DNA of 64,000 bases from an uncultured Planctomycetota bacterium (lineage in GTDB: Bacteria > Planctomycetota > Brocadiia > CAIUPP01): assembly GCA_903901045.1 (NCBI GenBank), contig CAIUPP010000011.1:1-64000 (forward strand). The letters are read 5' to 3'. Positions 1-7,480 of this stretch are shown piece after piece (positions within the stretch are counted from its first letter, which is position 1; each line of letters begins with the position of its first letter). Both the position numbers and the translations under genes were made by a program. Below the pieces are notes generated by a model. The model made no database searches, had not been told where the DNA came from, and saw only the letters and a program-made list of their open reading frames with translations.

Positions 1-541
1 CCATGCCGCGAACCAGATTGGCATGTTCTTTGAGAACGGCATCGGCGCGTTGCTTTTCGACGCTGGCTTGGGCCAATGCCTCGTTCTTCTCCCGAACAAG
101 TTGCTCGCGTTCCAGGGCGTCCCGTCTGACGAGCAAAGCGTCCTTGGCGGCATCGCCAAGAGCGCCGATTTCCTTTTTGGCGTTTTCGACGATCTCCAAG
201 CACTTTGCAATGGCCGCTTGGGGGTTCAAATGTAAAGCCAGTGTGTTTGTTTGCTGTAGACCGGCGATCTGCGCGTCCATGTTAGCTTGGATTTCGGTAA
301 CGCGCCTTTGAACTTGGTTGTGCCACTCATAGAGGGTTCTTTGAGGAATGTGTTTGCGCTTACTTCCCTTGATTCCGCGCTGCAAGCCATGCGAATTCAT
401 GGCATCCGCATAGGAGTCCTGCAATTTGCGGAGTTTGCCCTTGTCGCCGAGATAGTGGCGGCAGTTGAGTTTCCCTTTTTTGTCGATCGGAATTATGAAA
501 CCATGGAAATGGGGCGTCTTCTCATCCAGATTAAGGGAACC
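1..541 (-). pseudogene. MobV (Mob/Pre) relaxase fragment, N-terminus lost
   Basis: Reading the minus strand gives an open frame that leaves the window at base 1. It encodes LDEKTPHFHGFIIPID, the metal-binding DExTPHxH motif of MobV/Pre plasmid relaxases. The family's KLNCRHYLGDKGKLRKLQD-like block and RGIKGSK segment follow, then a long coiled coil rich in Glu, Lys and Ala. In intact MobV proteins about 100 residues precede this motif. Here that part is absent: upstream of about base 541 the frame runs through a 9-C tract into a dispersed repeat and then a stop, with no start codon. I infer a mobilization gene remnant; the family call rests on motif recognition alone. The C-terminal part lies outside the window, so it may be intact there. 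Confidence 0.72.
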
Positions 542-589
542 GCCGAGGGGGGGGGCTGGAAGATTGCCGCAGTCGGCGCGGTGGTCGGA

Positions 590-705
590 CTGACCGCGCG
601 ACGCCCCGCGGCGCGCCTCCCCCTTCGGCAAGCTCAGGGCCGCTTGTCGAGAGCCTCCAAGTCGAGCGATGAGCTACGTCGAACGGTTCGCAATGACGGC
701 TCGGC
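590..705. repeat. Dispersed repeat truncating the MobV gene
   Basis: The reverse complement reads GTTCGACGTAGCTCATCGCT, then a CTCGACAAG-GGCCCTGAGCTTG segment. Closely related strings occur at 9540-9615, 40925-40975 and 45658-45700, so this is one copy of a family. It abuts the point where MobV homology begins and lies just downstream of valS. Confidence 0.7.
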
Positions 706-727
706 ACATCCGGCCTTCGCCGTTCGT

Positions 728-3400
728 TCAGGCATCCAACTCCGCGAGGCTCTGGCGCAGCTTGCGGACTTCCTCTTCGAGTTCGGCGCAGCGCGCTTTT
801 TCGCGGGCGACCACGTCGGCGGGGGCGCGGTCGAGGAAATTGCGATTGCTCAGCTTCTTGAGCAGCCCCTCGATGTACGCCTGGGTCTTCTCGATGCGCG
901 TCTGAAGCCGGTCGCGCTCGACGTCCAGGTCGAGCACTCCCTTGAGCGGGACGAAGACCTGCACCTGCCCGATGACGTCGGTGGCGGAGGCGGGGGGCTT
1001 GGGGAGCGCGACGCCGATGGTGATCTGCTCGATGAACCCCATCTCGCGCAGGATGCGTTCCTGGCTGCGAAGCCGCGCGGCGGCGGCTTCATCGGCAACG
1101 GAGGCGCTGACGTTCAGCAGCTGACGCTCCGCCACTCCCAGCTTGCTGCGGATGTTGCGCACGGCGCGGATGATGTCCTGCAGCGGCGCGAAGGTCTCCT
1201 CCGCCTCGCGGTCGCGGAGTTTCGGCTCCGGCGCGGGCCAGGGGGAGATCATGATGCTCTCGGCGTACGCGACCCCCTTCCACTCCAGGTCCCCCTGCGC
1301 GACGCGCGCCTTGAGCATCTGCCATATCTCTTCGGTGATGAAGGGCATGAAGGGGTGCAGCATGCGCAGGATGCCGTCCAGCACGTGCGCCAGGATGCGC
1401 CGCGCCACGCTGGGATTTCCATCGGCCAGCCGCGGCTTGATCGCTTCCAGGTACCAGTCGCAGAACTCGCGCCAGGTGAAATCGTAGAGCGTGCGGATGG
1501 CCTCGTTGAGCTGGAACTCCTCCAGGGCGTGGCCGACGGTCCCCTTCACCTCTTCGAGGCGGCTGAGGATCCAGCGGTCCTCGATGGTCAATTCCCCCTC
1601 TTCCCCCTTGCCGGAGGCGAGGTTGAGCATGGCGAAGCGCGAGGCGTTCCAGAGCTTGTTGGCGAAATTGCGCCCCATCTCGAACTTGTCGGTGCTGAGC
1701 TTGACGTCCTGCCCTTCGACGGTGAGCATCACGAGGCTGAAGCGCATGGCGTCGGCGCCGTACTGGTCGATCACCTCGATCGGGTCGATCCCGTTCCCCA
1801 GCGACTTGCTCATCTTGCGACCCTGGCCGTCCAGGATGGTGCCGTGGATGAGCACGTCGTCGAACGGAACCTCCTTCATCATCTGGAGCCCCATCATCAC
1901 CATGCGGGCGACCCAGAAGTAGATAATGCCGCGGTCGGTGACCAGGACCGAGGTGGGGTAGAACTTGTCGAGCAGCTCGCTCTTCTCCGGCCAGCCCAGG
2001 GTGCTGAACGGCCAGAGGGCGGAGCTGAACCAGGTGTCCAGGACATCCTCATCCTGCCGGAGGGAGGCGGAGCCGCAATGGGCGCAGGCGGTGGGGTCGG
2101 TGCGCGCGACGGTGATCTTGCCGCACTGCGCGCAATGCCAGGCGGGGATGCGGTGCCCCCACCAGATCTGGCGGCTGATGCACCAGTCGCGGACATTCTC
2201 CAGCCAGGACTCGTAAACCCGGCGCCAGCGCTCGGGGTGGAACTGCACCTTGCCGGCGGCGGAGGCGGCCAGCGCGGCATCCGCCAGCGGGCGCATCTTC
2301 ACGAACCACTGGTCGGACAGGTACGGCTCGATGACGGTGTGGCAGCGGTAGCAGTGGCCGACGGCGTGCTGATGGCGGCGCGTCTCTTCGAGCAGCTTCA
2401 GCTTGCGCAACTCCTCGACCAGCGCCTCGCGGCACTCGTAGCGGTCCATTCCCTCGAACTCGCCGGCGGCGGCGTTCATGGTGGCGTCTTCGTTCATCAC
2501 GCTGATCTGCGGCAGCTTGTGGCGCAGGCCGGTCTGGAAGTCGTTCGGGTCGTGCGCGGGGGTGATCTTCACCGCGCCGGTGCCGAACTCCGGGTCGACG
2601 CTCTCATCGGCGATGATGGGAATCTCGCGGTTGACCACCGGCAGCAGGAGCGTCTGGCCGATGAACTCCTTGTACCGCTCATCGTTCGGGTTGACCGCGA
2701 CGGCGGTATCCCCCAGCATCGTCTCGGGGCGGGTGGTGGCCACGGTGATGAAGAGGCGCGGCTCCGCCTTGAACGGGTAGCGGATGTACCAGAGCGAGCC
2801 CTCGTGGTCCTCATGCTCCACCTCGTCGTCGGCCAGGGCGGTGGTGCAGCGCGGGCACCAGTTGATGAGGTACTTGCCGCGATAGATCAGGCCGCGTTCA
2901 TGCAGGGAGACGAACACCTCGCGCACCGCGCGGGAGAGCCCTTCATCCATGGTGAAGCGCTGGCGCTCCCAGTCGCAGGAACTGCCGACGCGCTTGAGCT
3001 GGTTGATGATGCGGTTGCCGTACTCCTCTTTCCACGCCCAGACCCGCTCGATGAACTTGTCGCGCCCGAGGTCGCCGCGGCGCTTCCCCTCCTTGGCCAG
3101 GTCGCGCTCGACGACGTTCTGCGTGGCGATTCCGGCGTGGTCGGTGCCGGGCATCCAGAGCGTGTTGCGCCCCTGCATGCGACGCCAGCGCACGAGGATG
3201 TCCTGCAGCGTCTCGTTCAGCGCGTGCCCCATGTGCAGCGCGCCGGTGACGTTGGGGGGCGGAATGACGATGCAGAACGGCGCTCCCCCGCCGCGCGCCT
3301 CGGCGTGGAAATAGCCGCGTTCTTCCCAGTGGCGGTACCACTTTTCCTCCACCGGGAGGGCGTCGTAACGGGTGGCGAGGGGAGACGATTCTTCCGTCAT
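728..3400 (-). CDS. valS: Valine--tRNA ligase
   Basis: Class I aminoacyl-tRNA synthetase that charges tRNA-Val with valine in the cytoplasm. The 890 residues match the usual ValRS length. PPNVTGALHMGH (residues about 48-59) holds the HIGH signature and KMSKSLGN (about 529) is the KMSKS loop. Zn-type cysteines appear in NWCPRC and in the CAQCG/CAHCG pair. The C-terminus is the long Glu/Arg-rich coiled-coil arm typical of ValS. An ATG at 3400 is chosen because GGAG lies 8 nt upstream and the residues after it (TRYDALPVEEKWYRHWEE) start the family homology; 49 more in-frame codons upstream have no such support. The first 35 codons and the leader are duplicated near 5.1 kb. Confidence 0.97.
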   Translation of the reverse strand: MTEESSPLATRYDALPVEEKWYRHWEERGYFHAEARGGGAPFCIVIPPPNVTGALHMGHALNETLQDILVRWRRMQGRNTLWMPGTDHAGIATQNVVERDLAKEGKRRGDLGRDKFIERVWAWKEEYGNRIINQLKRVGSSCDWERQRFTMDEGLSRAVREVFVSLHERGLIYRGKYLINWCPRCTTALADDEVEHEDHEGSLWYIRYPFKAEPRLFITVATTRPETMLGDTAVAVNPNDERYKEFIGQTLLLPVVNREIPIIADESVDPEFGTGAVKITPAHDPNDFQTGLRHKLPQISVMNEDATMNAAAGEFEGMDRYECREALVEELRKLKLLEETRRHQHAVGHCYRCHTVIEPYLSDQWFVKMRPLADAALAASAAGKVQFHPERWRRVYESWLENVRDWCISRQIWWGHRIPAWHCAQCGKITVARTDPTACAHCGSASLRQDEDVLDTWFSSALWPFSTLGWPEKSELLDKFYPTSVLVTDRGIIYFWVARMVMMGLQMMKEVPFDDVLIHGTILDGQGRKMSKSLGNGIDPIEVIDQYGADAMRFSLVMLTVEGQDVKLSTDKFEMGRNFANKLWNASRFAMLNLASGKGEEGELTIEDRWILSRLEEVKGTVGHALEEFQLNEAIRTLYDFTWREFCDWYLEAIKPRLADGNPSVARRILAHVLDGILRMLHPFMPFITEEIWQMLKARVAQGDLEWKGVAYAESIMISPWPAPEPKLRDREAEETFAPLQDIIRAVRNIRSKLGVAERQLLNVSASVADEAAAARLRSQERILREMGFIEQITIGVALPKPPASATDVIGQVQVFVPLKGVLDLDVERDRLQTRIEKTQAYIEGLLKKLSNRNFLDRAPADVVAREKARCAELEEEVRKLRQSLAELDA

Positions 3401-3491
3401 TCGGTGACTCCGGAGTTCCTGAAAATCAGTCCATGAGGGCGGCTGGGATATTGTAATGAAAACGCCGCGCCTGCGCCAGACGGAACGGCAG
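3297..3491. repeat. valS 5' end and leader, copy A of a direct duplication
   Basis: About 190 bases covering the first codons of valS and its upstream region recur, with scattered substitutions, at 5031-5224 in the same orientation. This copy is the functional one, as it is continuous with the whole valS gene. Confidence 0.85.
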
Positions 3492-3900
3492 CGCAAAGAG
3501 AAACGGCTTGGGGACAAGATAACGGGGATAACAGGGATATGATTCACGGCAAGACGGATGATTTGCGGCGGACGCTTGGCGAATGAGCGAGTACGGCACC
3601 GCGATTATCGTCATTCGCTGTGCGCCCACATCTTCCGTTGGAAATTTATAGGCGGTGAATCAGGTCGTGCGTTCCCAGATATCCCGGATGTGCAAGGTGG
3701 CGGCAGAGAAGAAGAGGGCCGTTCGCGGTTGACGTGCGGGCCTAATGCGTTGCGGTGGCAATGCACTGGCCGCTAACGTTTCAAGTAAGGCTCACTGGTC
3801 CAATCAACCACAACTCCGTCTTTGACATAAAGTGTAAAAAGGGTCCCAGCTTGGTATGCGCCACAAACAATGCCATTCCGTTGAACACCCCCTGGGATAT
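3492..3900. other. Gene-poor stretch upstream of valS
   Basis: About 400 bases between the valS leader and the first REP-bounded unit. Short frames exist on both strands, but none shows a recognisable domain, a good ribosome site or a coding bias that stands out. I see nothing functional beyond the valS leader itself. Confidence 0.5.
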
Positions 3901-3901
3901 T

Positions 3902-4095
3902 CCGGGGACACAAACCTATTTACGCTTCCTGCGCTTGGGCGGGCGGCCGGGTTTGAGCGGATGCAACAGCCGTCCGGTAATCTTCTCGGCCAGTTTCATG
4001 AATCCCTCGGCACCGCATGGCCGCCCGGTGCATGTGGCGCGGCGCACCGCTGCGGCCACGCCGTTGTCAAGCATAAATAGGTTTGTGTCCCCGGA
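3902..4095. repeat. REP-bounded unit, copy 1 (inverted arms CCGGGGACACAAACCTATTTA)
   Basis: A unit of about 194 bases with perfect inverted arms. The left arm at 3902-3921 begins CCGGGGACACAAACCTATTT, and the right arm at 4075-4095 is its reverse complement. The inside encodes the C-terminus of a RAYT-like transposase on the minus strand. A second copy lies at 4832-5022. Arms of this type are what RAYT (REP-associated tyrosine transposase) enzymes act on, so I read it as a BIME/MITE-like derivative. Confidence 0.8.
3916..4074 (-). pseudogene. RAYT/IS200-like transposase C-terminal mini-ORF, copy 1
   Basis: A 52-codon frame starts at an ATG in the right arm and stops at a TAG formed by the left arm of the repeat unit. 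The product begins MLDNGVAAAVRRATCTGRPC, continues with FMKLAEKITGRLLHPLKPG and ends in a Lys/Arg-rich tail (PPKRRKRK). The GRPxG-segment and the ITGR-L-P-KPG-PK ending are typical of the extreme C-terminus of REP-associated Y1 transposases. The catalytic HUH and Tyr parts are absent, so this cannot be an active transposase. All four differences from copy 2 are synonymous. It may be a decayed remnant or a maintained mini-ORF. Confidence 0.65.
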
Positions 4096-4138
4096 ATACC
4101 GGAATACCCCGGAATACCCGGAATACCCCGGAATACCG
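4093..4138. repeat. Short GGAATACC tandem array
   Basis: Five or six near-identical GGAATACC(CC) units follow the right arm of the REP-bounded unit. Single units of the same word sit beside the other REP arms (4246, 5020). The units are too short and have no spacers, so this is not a CRISPR array. Confidence 0.75.
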
Positions 4139-4249
4139 CGAATTCAATCGCATGGCGCGTCAAAACCGACGACGCCGAATAGATGTTTGGGATTTCCCGC
4201 TATCGTCCCGTTTCCGACTTGACTGGCTTGCTCATAGATGTCCCCGGAA

Positions 4250-4827
4250 TACCTGAACCTCTTTCAGGAACACTTCTCTGGCCCCTTCCTCGCGGCTGCG
4301 AATGCCGGCGATGATGGTCTTCATCAATTCCACCGTTTCCTCCCATGGAAAAGGTCGCTTGCCGGTGCGGAGGAATTGCACGTACGCCTGGAGTTGCGAC
4401 TTGAAGGCAAAGAAGGTGTCTTTGAAGGGGACATCCATCGCCCCCTTCGTCCCCATGACCGACAGCCGACAGAAGCCGCCGTACATGTCCTTGTTGGCGA
4501 TGAACACCACATCCGCGCCGCATTGGTGCTTGCAGTGGACGATGTTCCGGTGCATGCTGCCGCTGTTGCGCACGGAGAGAAAGCCGGGCCCCAGGATGGG
4601 GTAGAGACCCTCGGCGGCGTGGATGCCGTAACGCTCCCACGTCTTGGCGGTGGACATCGAGAGGTAGCGCGGCTCGCCCACGGAGGCCAGCTTCTTCCGC
4701 ACAGCGATGAATTCTTTTGCGTACCGCATGCAACTGCTGGTGAGGATTGGCTTTCCCTCTCGCACCCAGCGGTGAAATGTCCTCAAGTCCCGCTCGTTGT
4801 CCGCCAGCGGCTTGTCAATGATGGTAT
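4250..4827 (-). pseudogene. Gfo/Idh/MocA oxidoreductase, C-terminal fragment
   Basis: The minus-strand frame reads IIDKPLADNERDLRTFHRW, which matches the EKPLA region after the Rossmann fold in Gfo/Idh/MocA sugar dehydrogenases. It continues through a C-terminal alpha/beta domain (AEGLYPILGPGFLSVRNS; GGFCRLSVMGTKGAMDVPF) to the terminal helix. The whole N-terminal NAD-binding half is missing: at about 4827 the frame enters the arm of REP-bounded copy 2. At the other end it runs into a half REP arm (4236-4252) that supplies an accidental stop. Both ends are therefore truncated by the same repeat family. About 190 codons remain of a family usually 330-400 long. It is non-functional as an oxidoreductase. 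Confidence 0.72.
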
Positions 4828-4831
4828 TCCG

Positions 4832-5022
4832 GGGACATAAACCTATTTGCGCTTCCTGCGCTTGGGCGGGCGACCGGGTTTGAGCGGATGCAACAGCCGT
4901 CCGGTAATCTTCTCGGCCAGTTTCATGAATCCCTCGGCGCCGCATGGCCGCCCTGTGCATGTGGCGCGGCGCACCGCTGCGGCCACGCCGTTGTCAAGCA
5001 TAAATAGGTTTGTGTCCCCGGA
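4832..5022. repeat. REP-bounded unit, copy 2
   Basis: Second copy of the unit at 3902-4095, same orientation. The left arm reads CCGGGGACATAAACCTATTT (one change) and the right arm is TAAATAGGTTTGTGTCCCCGG. It separates the Gfo/Idh fragment from the duplicated valS 5' end. Confidence 0.8.
4843..5001 (-). pseudogene. RAYT/IS200-like transposase C-terminal mini-ORF, copy 2
   Basis: Encodes the same 52 residues as the copy at 3916-4074, again with the ATG in one repeat arm and the TAG in the other. The four nucleotide differences change an Arg, a Gly, a Gly and a Thr codon only at their third positions, so the peptide is identical. Catalytic residues of the transposase are absent. Confidence 0.65.
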
Positions 5023-5030
5023 ATACCCGC

Positions 5031-5224
5031 GCGTCGGCGTGGAAATAGCCGCGCTCCTCCCAGTGGCGGTACCACTTCTCCTCCACCGGGAGCGCGTCGT
5101 AACGGGTGGCGAGGGGAGACGATTCTTCCGTCATTCGGCGACTCCGGAGTTCCTGGCATCAGTCAACGAGGCAGCGTGGATATTGTAATGAAAACGCCGC
5201 CCCTGCGCCAGATGGAACGGCAAC
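5031..5224 (-). pseudogene. Duplicated valS 5' fragment (copy B)
   Basis: In the valS frame this gives an ATG at 5134 and about 35 ValRS-like codons (TRYDALPVEEKWYRHWEE), then runs into the REP arm. The leader upstream of the ATG is duplicated too. It lacks every catalytic motif, so it is a relic of a segmental duplication of the valS start. Confidence 0.8.
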
Positions 5225-5454
5225 TACAGCGGTGGCAACCGCCAAGACCGCCAAGTACGCCAAGAACGGAAGAAGAGGGCAAGGACGGCAAGGCCCATCG
5301 CCGCGGACACGGTGGACGCTCTTCCCGAAGACGCCTTGACTCCGCGCGAAACCAACTCGGGTTCACGTCGGGAGGAAGGAAGGTGAAGCATGGCCGCAGA
5401 GGCAGGGGGCTGGCACGATGAGATCCTTAGTTAGGTCGTGTCCCGAACTCGCAA

Positions 5455-6144
5455 TCAACGATTCTCACCACCAACGTGCGACGAAAGAATTGAGACAATC
5501 CCCGTCTTGTTTGTCGCTTTGGCGTCATCAAGTGGGGTTCGCTCTGAACTGTCTCGCGCTGAAACATCTGCCCCGTGATCCAGCAGTAACCTGACCACGT
5601 CAAGGTTAGGGTCTTTGCGTCTTACCGCAAAGTGCAGGGGTGTCACACACAATTCGGTCTTGCTATTGACGTTAGCTCCGTGGGACAAGAGGAGAGCGAC
5701 CATTTCTGCGCTGCTGTGCGCTAACGCATAGTCTAAAGGTGTCAGGCCGTCATTGTCCTTGGCATCAACAAACGACTTTCGTTCCAGCAATATTCCTGCA
5801 ATTTCAAGCTTGCTGTATCTTGCTGCGGTATGTAGAGGAGAGACGCCATTCACGGCCTGTGTGCGAGCCTTGGCTCCTCCGTCTAGAAGCAGCTTAGCAA
5901 TTTCAACGTGTCCCTCTCGGACAGCCCAATGCAGAGCCGTTGCTGTCTGCCAGTCAGCCGGTTGGTTGACATTGGCACCGCTATCAAGGAGTGCCTTAAC
6001 AACAGTGAAATGTCCATGGAGGGCAGCTAAGGTGAGAGGCGTCCAGCCGTCCTTATCGAGGCAATCAACATCATTCGGGTTAGATTGAAGCCAAGTTCGA
6101 ACACTCTCAGCGTCCCCAACTTTTGCGTAGTCGTGTAGTTCCAT
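5455..6144 (-). CDS. Ankyrin-repeat protein
   Basis: A 229-residue protein made almost wholly of ankyrin repeats. About six units are visible, each with the DGWTPLTLAALHGHFTVVKA-like TPLxxAxxxG...VVxxLLxxGA pattern, from about residue 30 to the end. No signal peptide or membrane segment is apparent, so a cytoplasmic protein-binding role is the simplest reading. The partner is unknown. It starts at an ATG (MELHDYAKVGDAESV) where the first capping helix begins. It lies 56 bases downstream of the lipoprotein gene on the same strand, but nothing ties the two functionally. Base composition looks lower in GC than the housekeeping genes, so recent acquisition is possible. Confidence 0.85.
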   Translation of the reverse strand: MELHDYAKVGDAESVRTWLQSNPNDVDCLDKDGWTPLTLAALHGHFTVVKALLDSGANVNQPADWQTATALHWAVREGHVEIAKLLLDGGAKARTQAVNGVSPLHTAARYSKLEIAGILLERKSFVDAKDNDGLTPLDYALAHSSAEMVALLLSHGANVNSKTELCVTPLHFAVRRKDPNLDVVRLLLDHGADVSARDSSERTPLDDAKATNKTGIVSILSSHVGGENR

Positions 6145-6200
6145 TCTTTGCGCCTAATCTTCATAGAACAACCAGGTCCATCGCACGGGCACATTGGCGA

Positions 6201-7244
6201 TCATTTCGCCGACCAGTCAATGCCCACGCCTTCTACAGGCCCAAACTTCTTTAAGAATTCTTCATCGGAGCATGAGGAATGCATTGGACGACCAACTTGA
6301 AAAGAGTTGCCTAAATCCGTAACCGGCACTTGAATCAACTGCTCCGCTGGACCAGTCATTAGGAAAGTGAATATGTAATCACCCGTTGGCGTTTTCATCA
6401 TAAGCCTTTTTTTAGGGATCGTCGGACCTAAACTTAAGCGCATCCCTGGAGCTGGCGAGATTCTGTTCGCCAACTTGTTGAATTCCTCAATTGCTGCTTG
6501 AAAAGCGAGTTTCCAAGCAATCAATTCTTTCCCTCTCAACTCTACCTCGCTCGTTTCTGCGTCTTTGTCTTTGACCGTCGCATCCGGGCTCTCGGCCTCT
6601 CCAGATTGGACGGCTTTGCCCGCTTTCGTGGAAGCGGCTGAATTGATTGCACTGCTTTGGCCATCGGTCGCCTGTCGAAGCTGCCGGACGTTTACTTCGT
6701 GACCCGGCTTCAAATTAAGGCAGGGCGTGAAAATATCTGTTACATTGTGAACAGGTCTACCGGTCTTCAAGTCACTGCCGTCAAGCGTGACGGCAACTCC
6801 GTCATCTGTTTGCTTTATAGAAACGCGGTGCCACCGCTCATCCGCTTTCAGGTTGAGCGGGGCAATCTTCGCGGCGTCAACGCCGCTTGCTGAAAGGACC
6901 CCGGCGTGACAATCGCTACCCTTGATTTCAAATTCCACCGCCCCCTGCCGAATGTCCAAGCCGTCTATTAAAGCGATCGAGCCAGGCCACCCCTCATAAC
7001 CGTTCGACAATTTCCAACTGCCGTCTTTCTCTTTCCTCACGGTAAAATCCGTCGCAACGTCAAGATTCCATCGCTTGACCGGGGCATTCCAACTCACGGG
7101 CTTGAAAGGCAAAGGCGTCGCCGCAGGTTCATGAGAGACATTGGCGGGAACGGAGCCCCTGTCATTCGCTTCCGTTCCCGACTTGTCACAGGCCACAAGA
7201 GACATCACCAGAACGCACACGCCTGCCGCTGTCAGGAATCGCAT
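6201..7244 (-). CDS. Putative lipoprotein of unknown function
   Basis: 347 residues starting MRFLTAAGVCVLVMSLVAC, a lipoprotein signal with the lipobox LVAC near residue 19. It should therefore be lipidated on the inner or outer membrane. The middle (residues about 70-190) resembles a concanavalin-like sugar-binding or 3-keto-disaccharide hydrolase fold: it has a YEGWPGSIALIDGLDIRQGA stretch and ERWHRVSIKQTDDGVAVTLDG, a typical 'jelly-roll' phrase. That reading is an inference. A linker rich in Ala/Ser/Glu and a unique C-terminal domain follow. The ATG at 7244 is chosen over longer in-frame starts because GGGGGAAGAGG lies just upstream and the signal peptide begins there; the upstream codons are made of repeat sequence. 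Confidence 0.75.
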   Translation of the reverse strand: MRFLTAAGVCVLVMSLVACDKSGTEANDRGSVPANVSHEPAATPLPFKPVSWNAPVKRWNLDVATDFTVRKEKDGSWKLSNGYEGWPGSIALIDGLDIRQGAVEFEIKGSDCHAGVLSASGVDAAKIAPLNLKADERWHRVSIKQTDDGVAVTLDGSDLKTGRPVHNVTDIFTPCLNLKPGHEVNVRQLRQATDGQSSAINSAASTKAGKAVQSGEAESPDATVKDKDAETSEVELRGKELIAWKLAFQAAIEEFNKLANRISPAPGMRLSLGPTIPKKRLMMKTPTGDYIFTFLMTGPAEQLIQVPVTDLGNSFQVGRPMHSSCSDEEFLKKFGPVEGVGIDWSAK

Positions 7245-7254
7245 TGCCTCTTCC

Positions 7255-7335
7255 CCCAAGATATCTGGTGACACGCGACCCATTTTCCCTTCTTCCCGAG
7301 AATTCCGGGGACACAAACCCATTTTCCCCCTTGCG
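7255..7335. repeat. REP half-sites upstream of the lipoprotein gene
   Basis: Two imperfect direct copies of GGTGACACGCGACCCATTTT and GGGGACACAAACCCATTTTC. The second shares ATTCCGGGGACACAAACC with the arms of the REP-bounded units at 3902 and 4832, so this is a solitary relative of that family. Confidence 0.6.
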
Positions 7336-7480
7336 GTCATCCCCCGGTCACTTGCGATCTCGTCGAGACTCCGTCCTCGTTTCTGTTGCCCTGAAATGCA
7401 GTTCTCCGCATCTCCGCGGCCCACTCGGCCCTGAGCTCGTGGCCGAAGGGTCCGCGTGACGCCCCTTTTTTCTCAATCAT

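Noticed and set aside
287-3436. A 1049-codon plus-strand frame opposite valS.
   Set aside because: It is antisense to a complete ValRS with all motifs. Its translation is rich in His, Glu and Arg without domains, typical of GC-rich shadow frames.
4093-4138. GGAATACC array considered as a CRISPR.
   Set aside because: Units are 8-10 bases with no unique spacers and no cas gene nearby; it belongs to REP arms.
3755-4222. A 155-codon plus frame across the REP-bounded unit.
   Set aside because: It is the complement of the RAYT-derived mini-ORF plus GGAATACC repeats, with no independent support.
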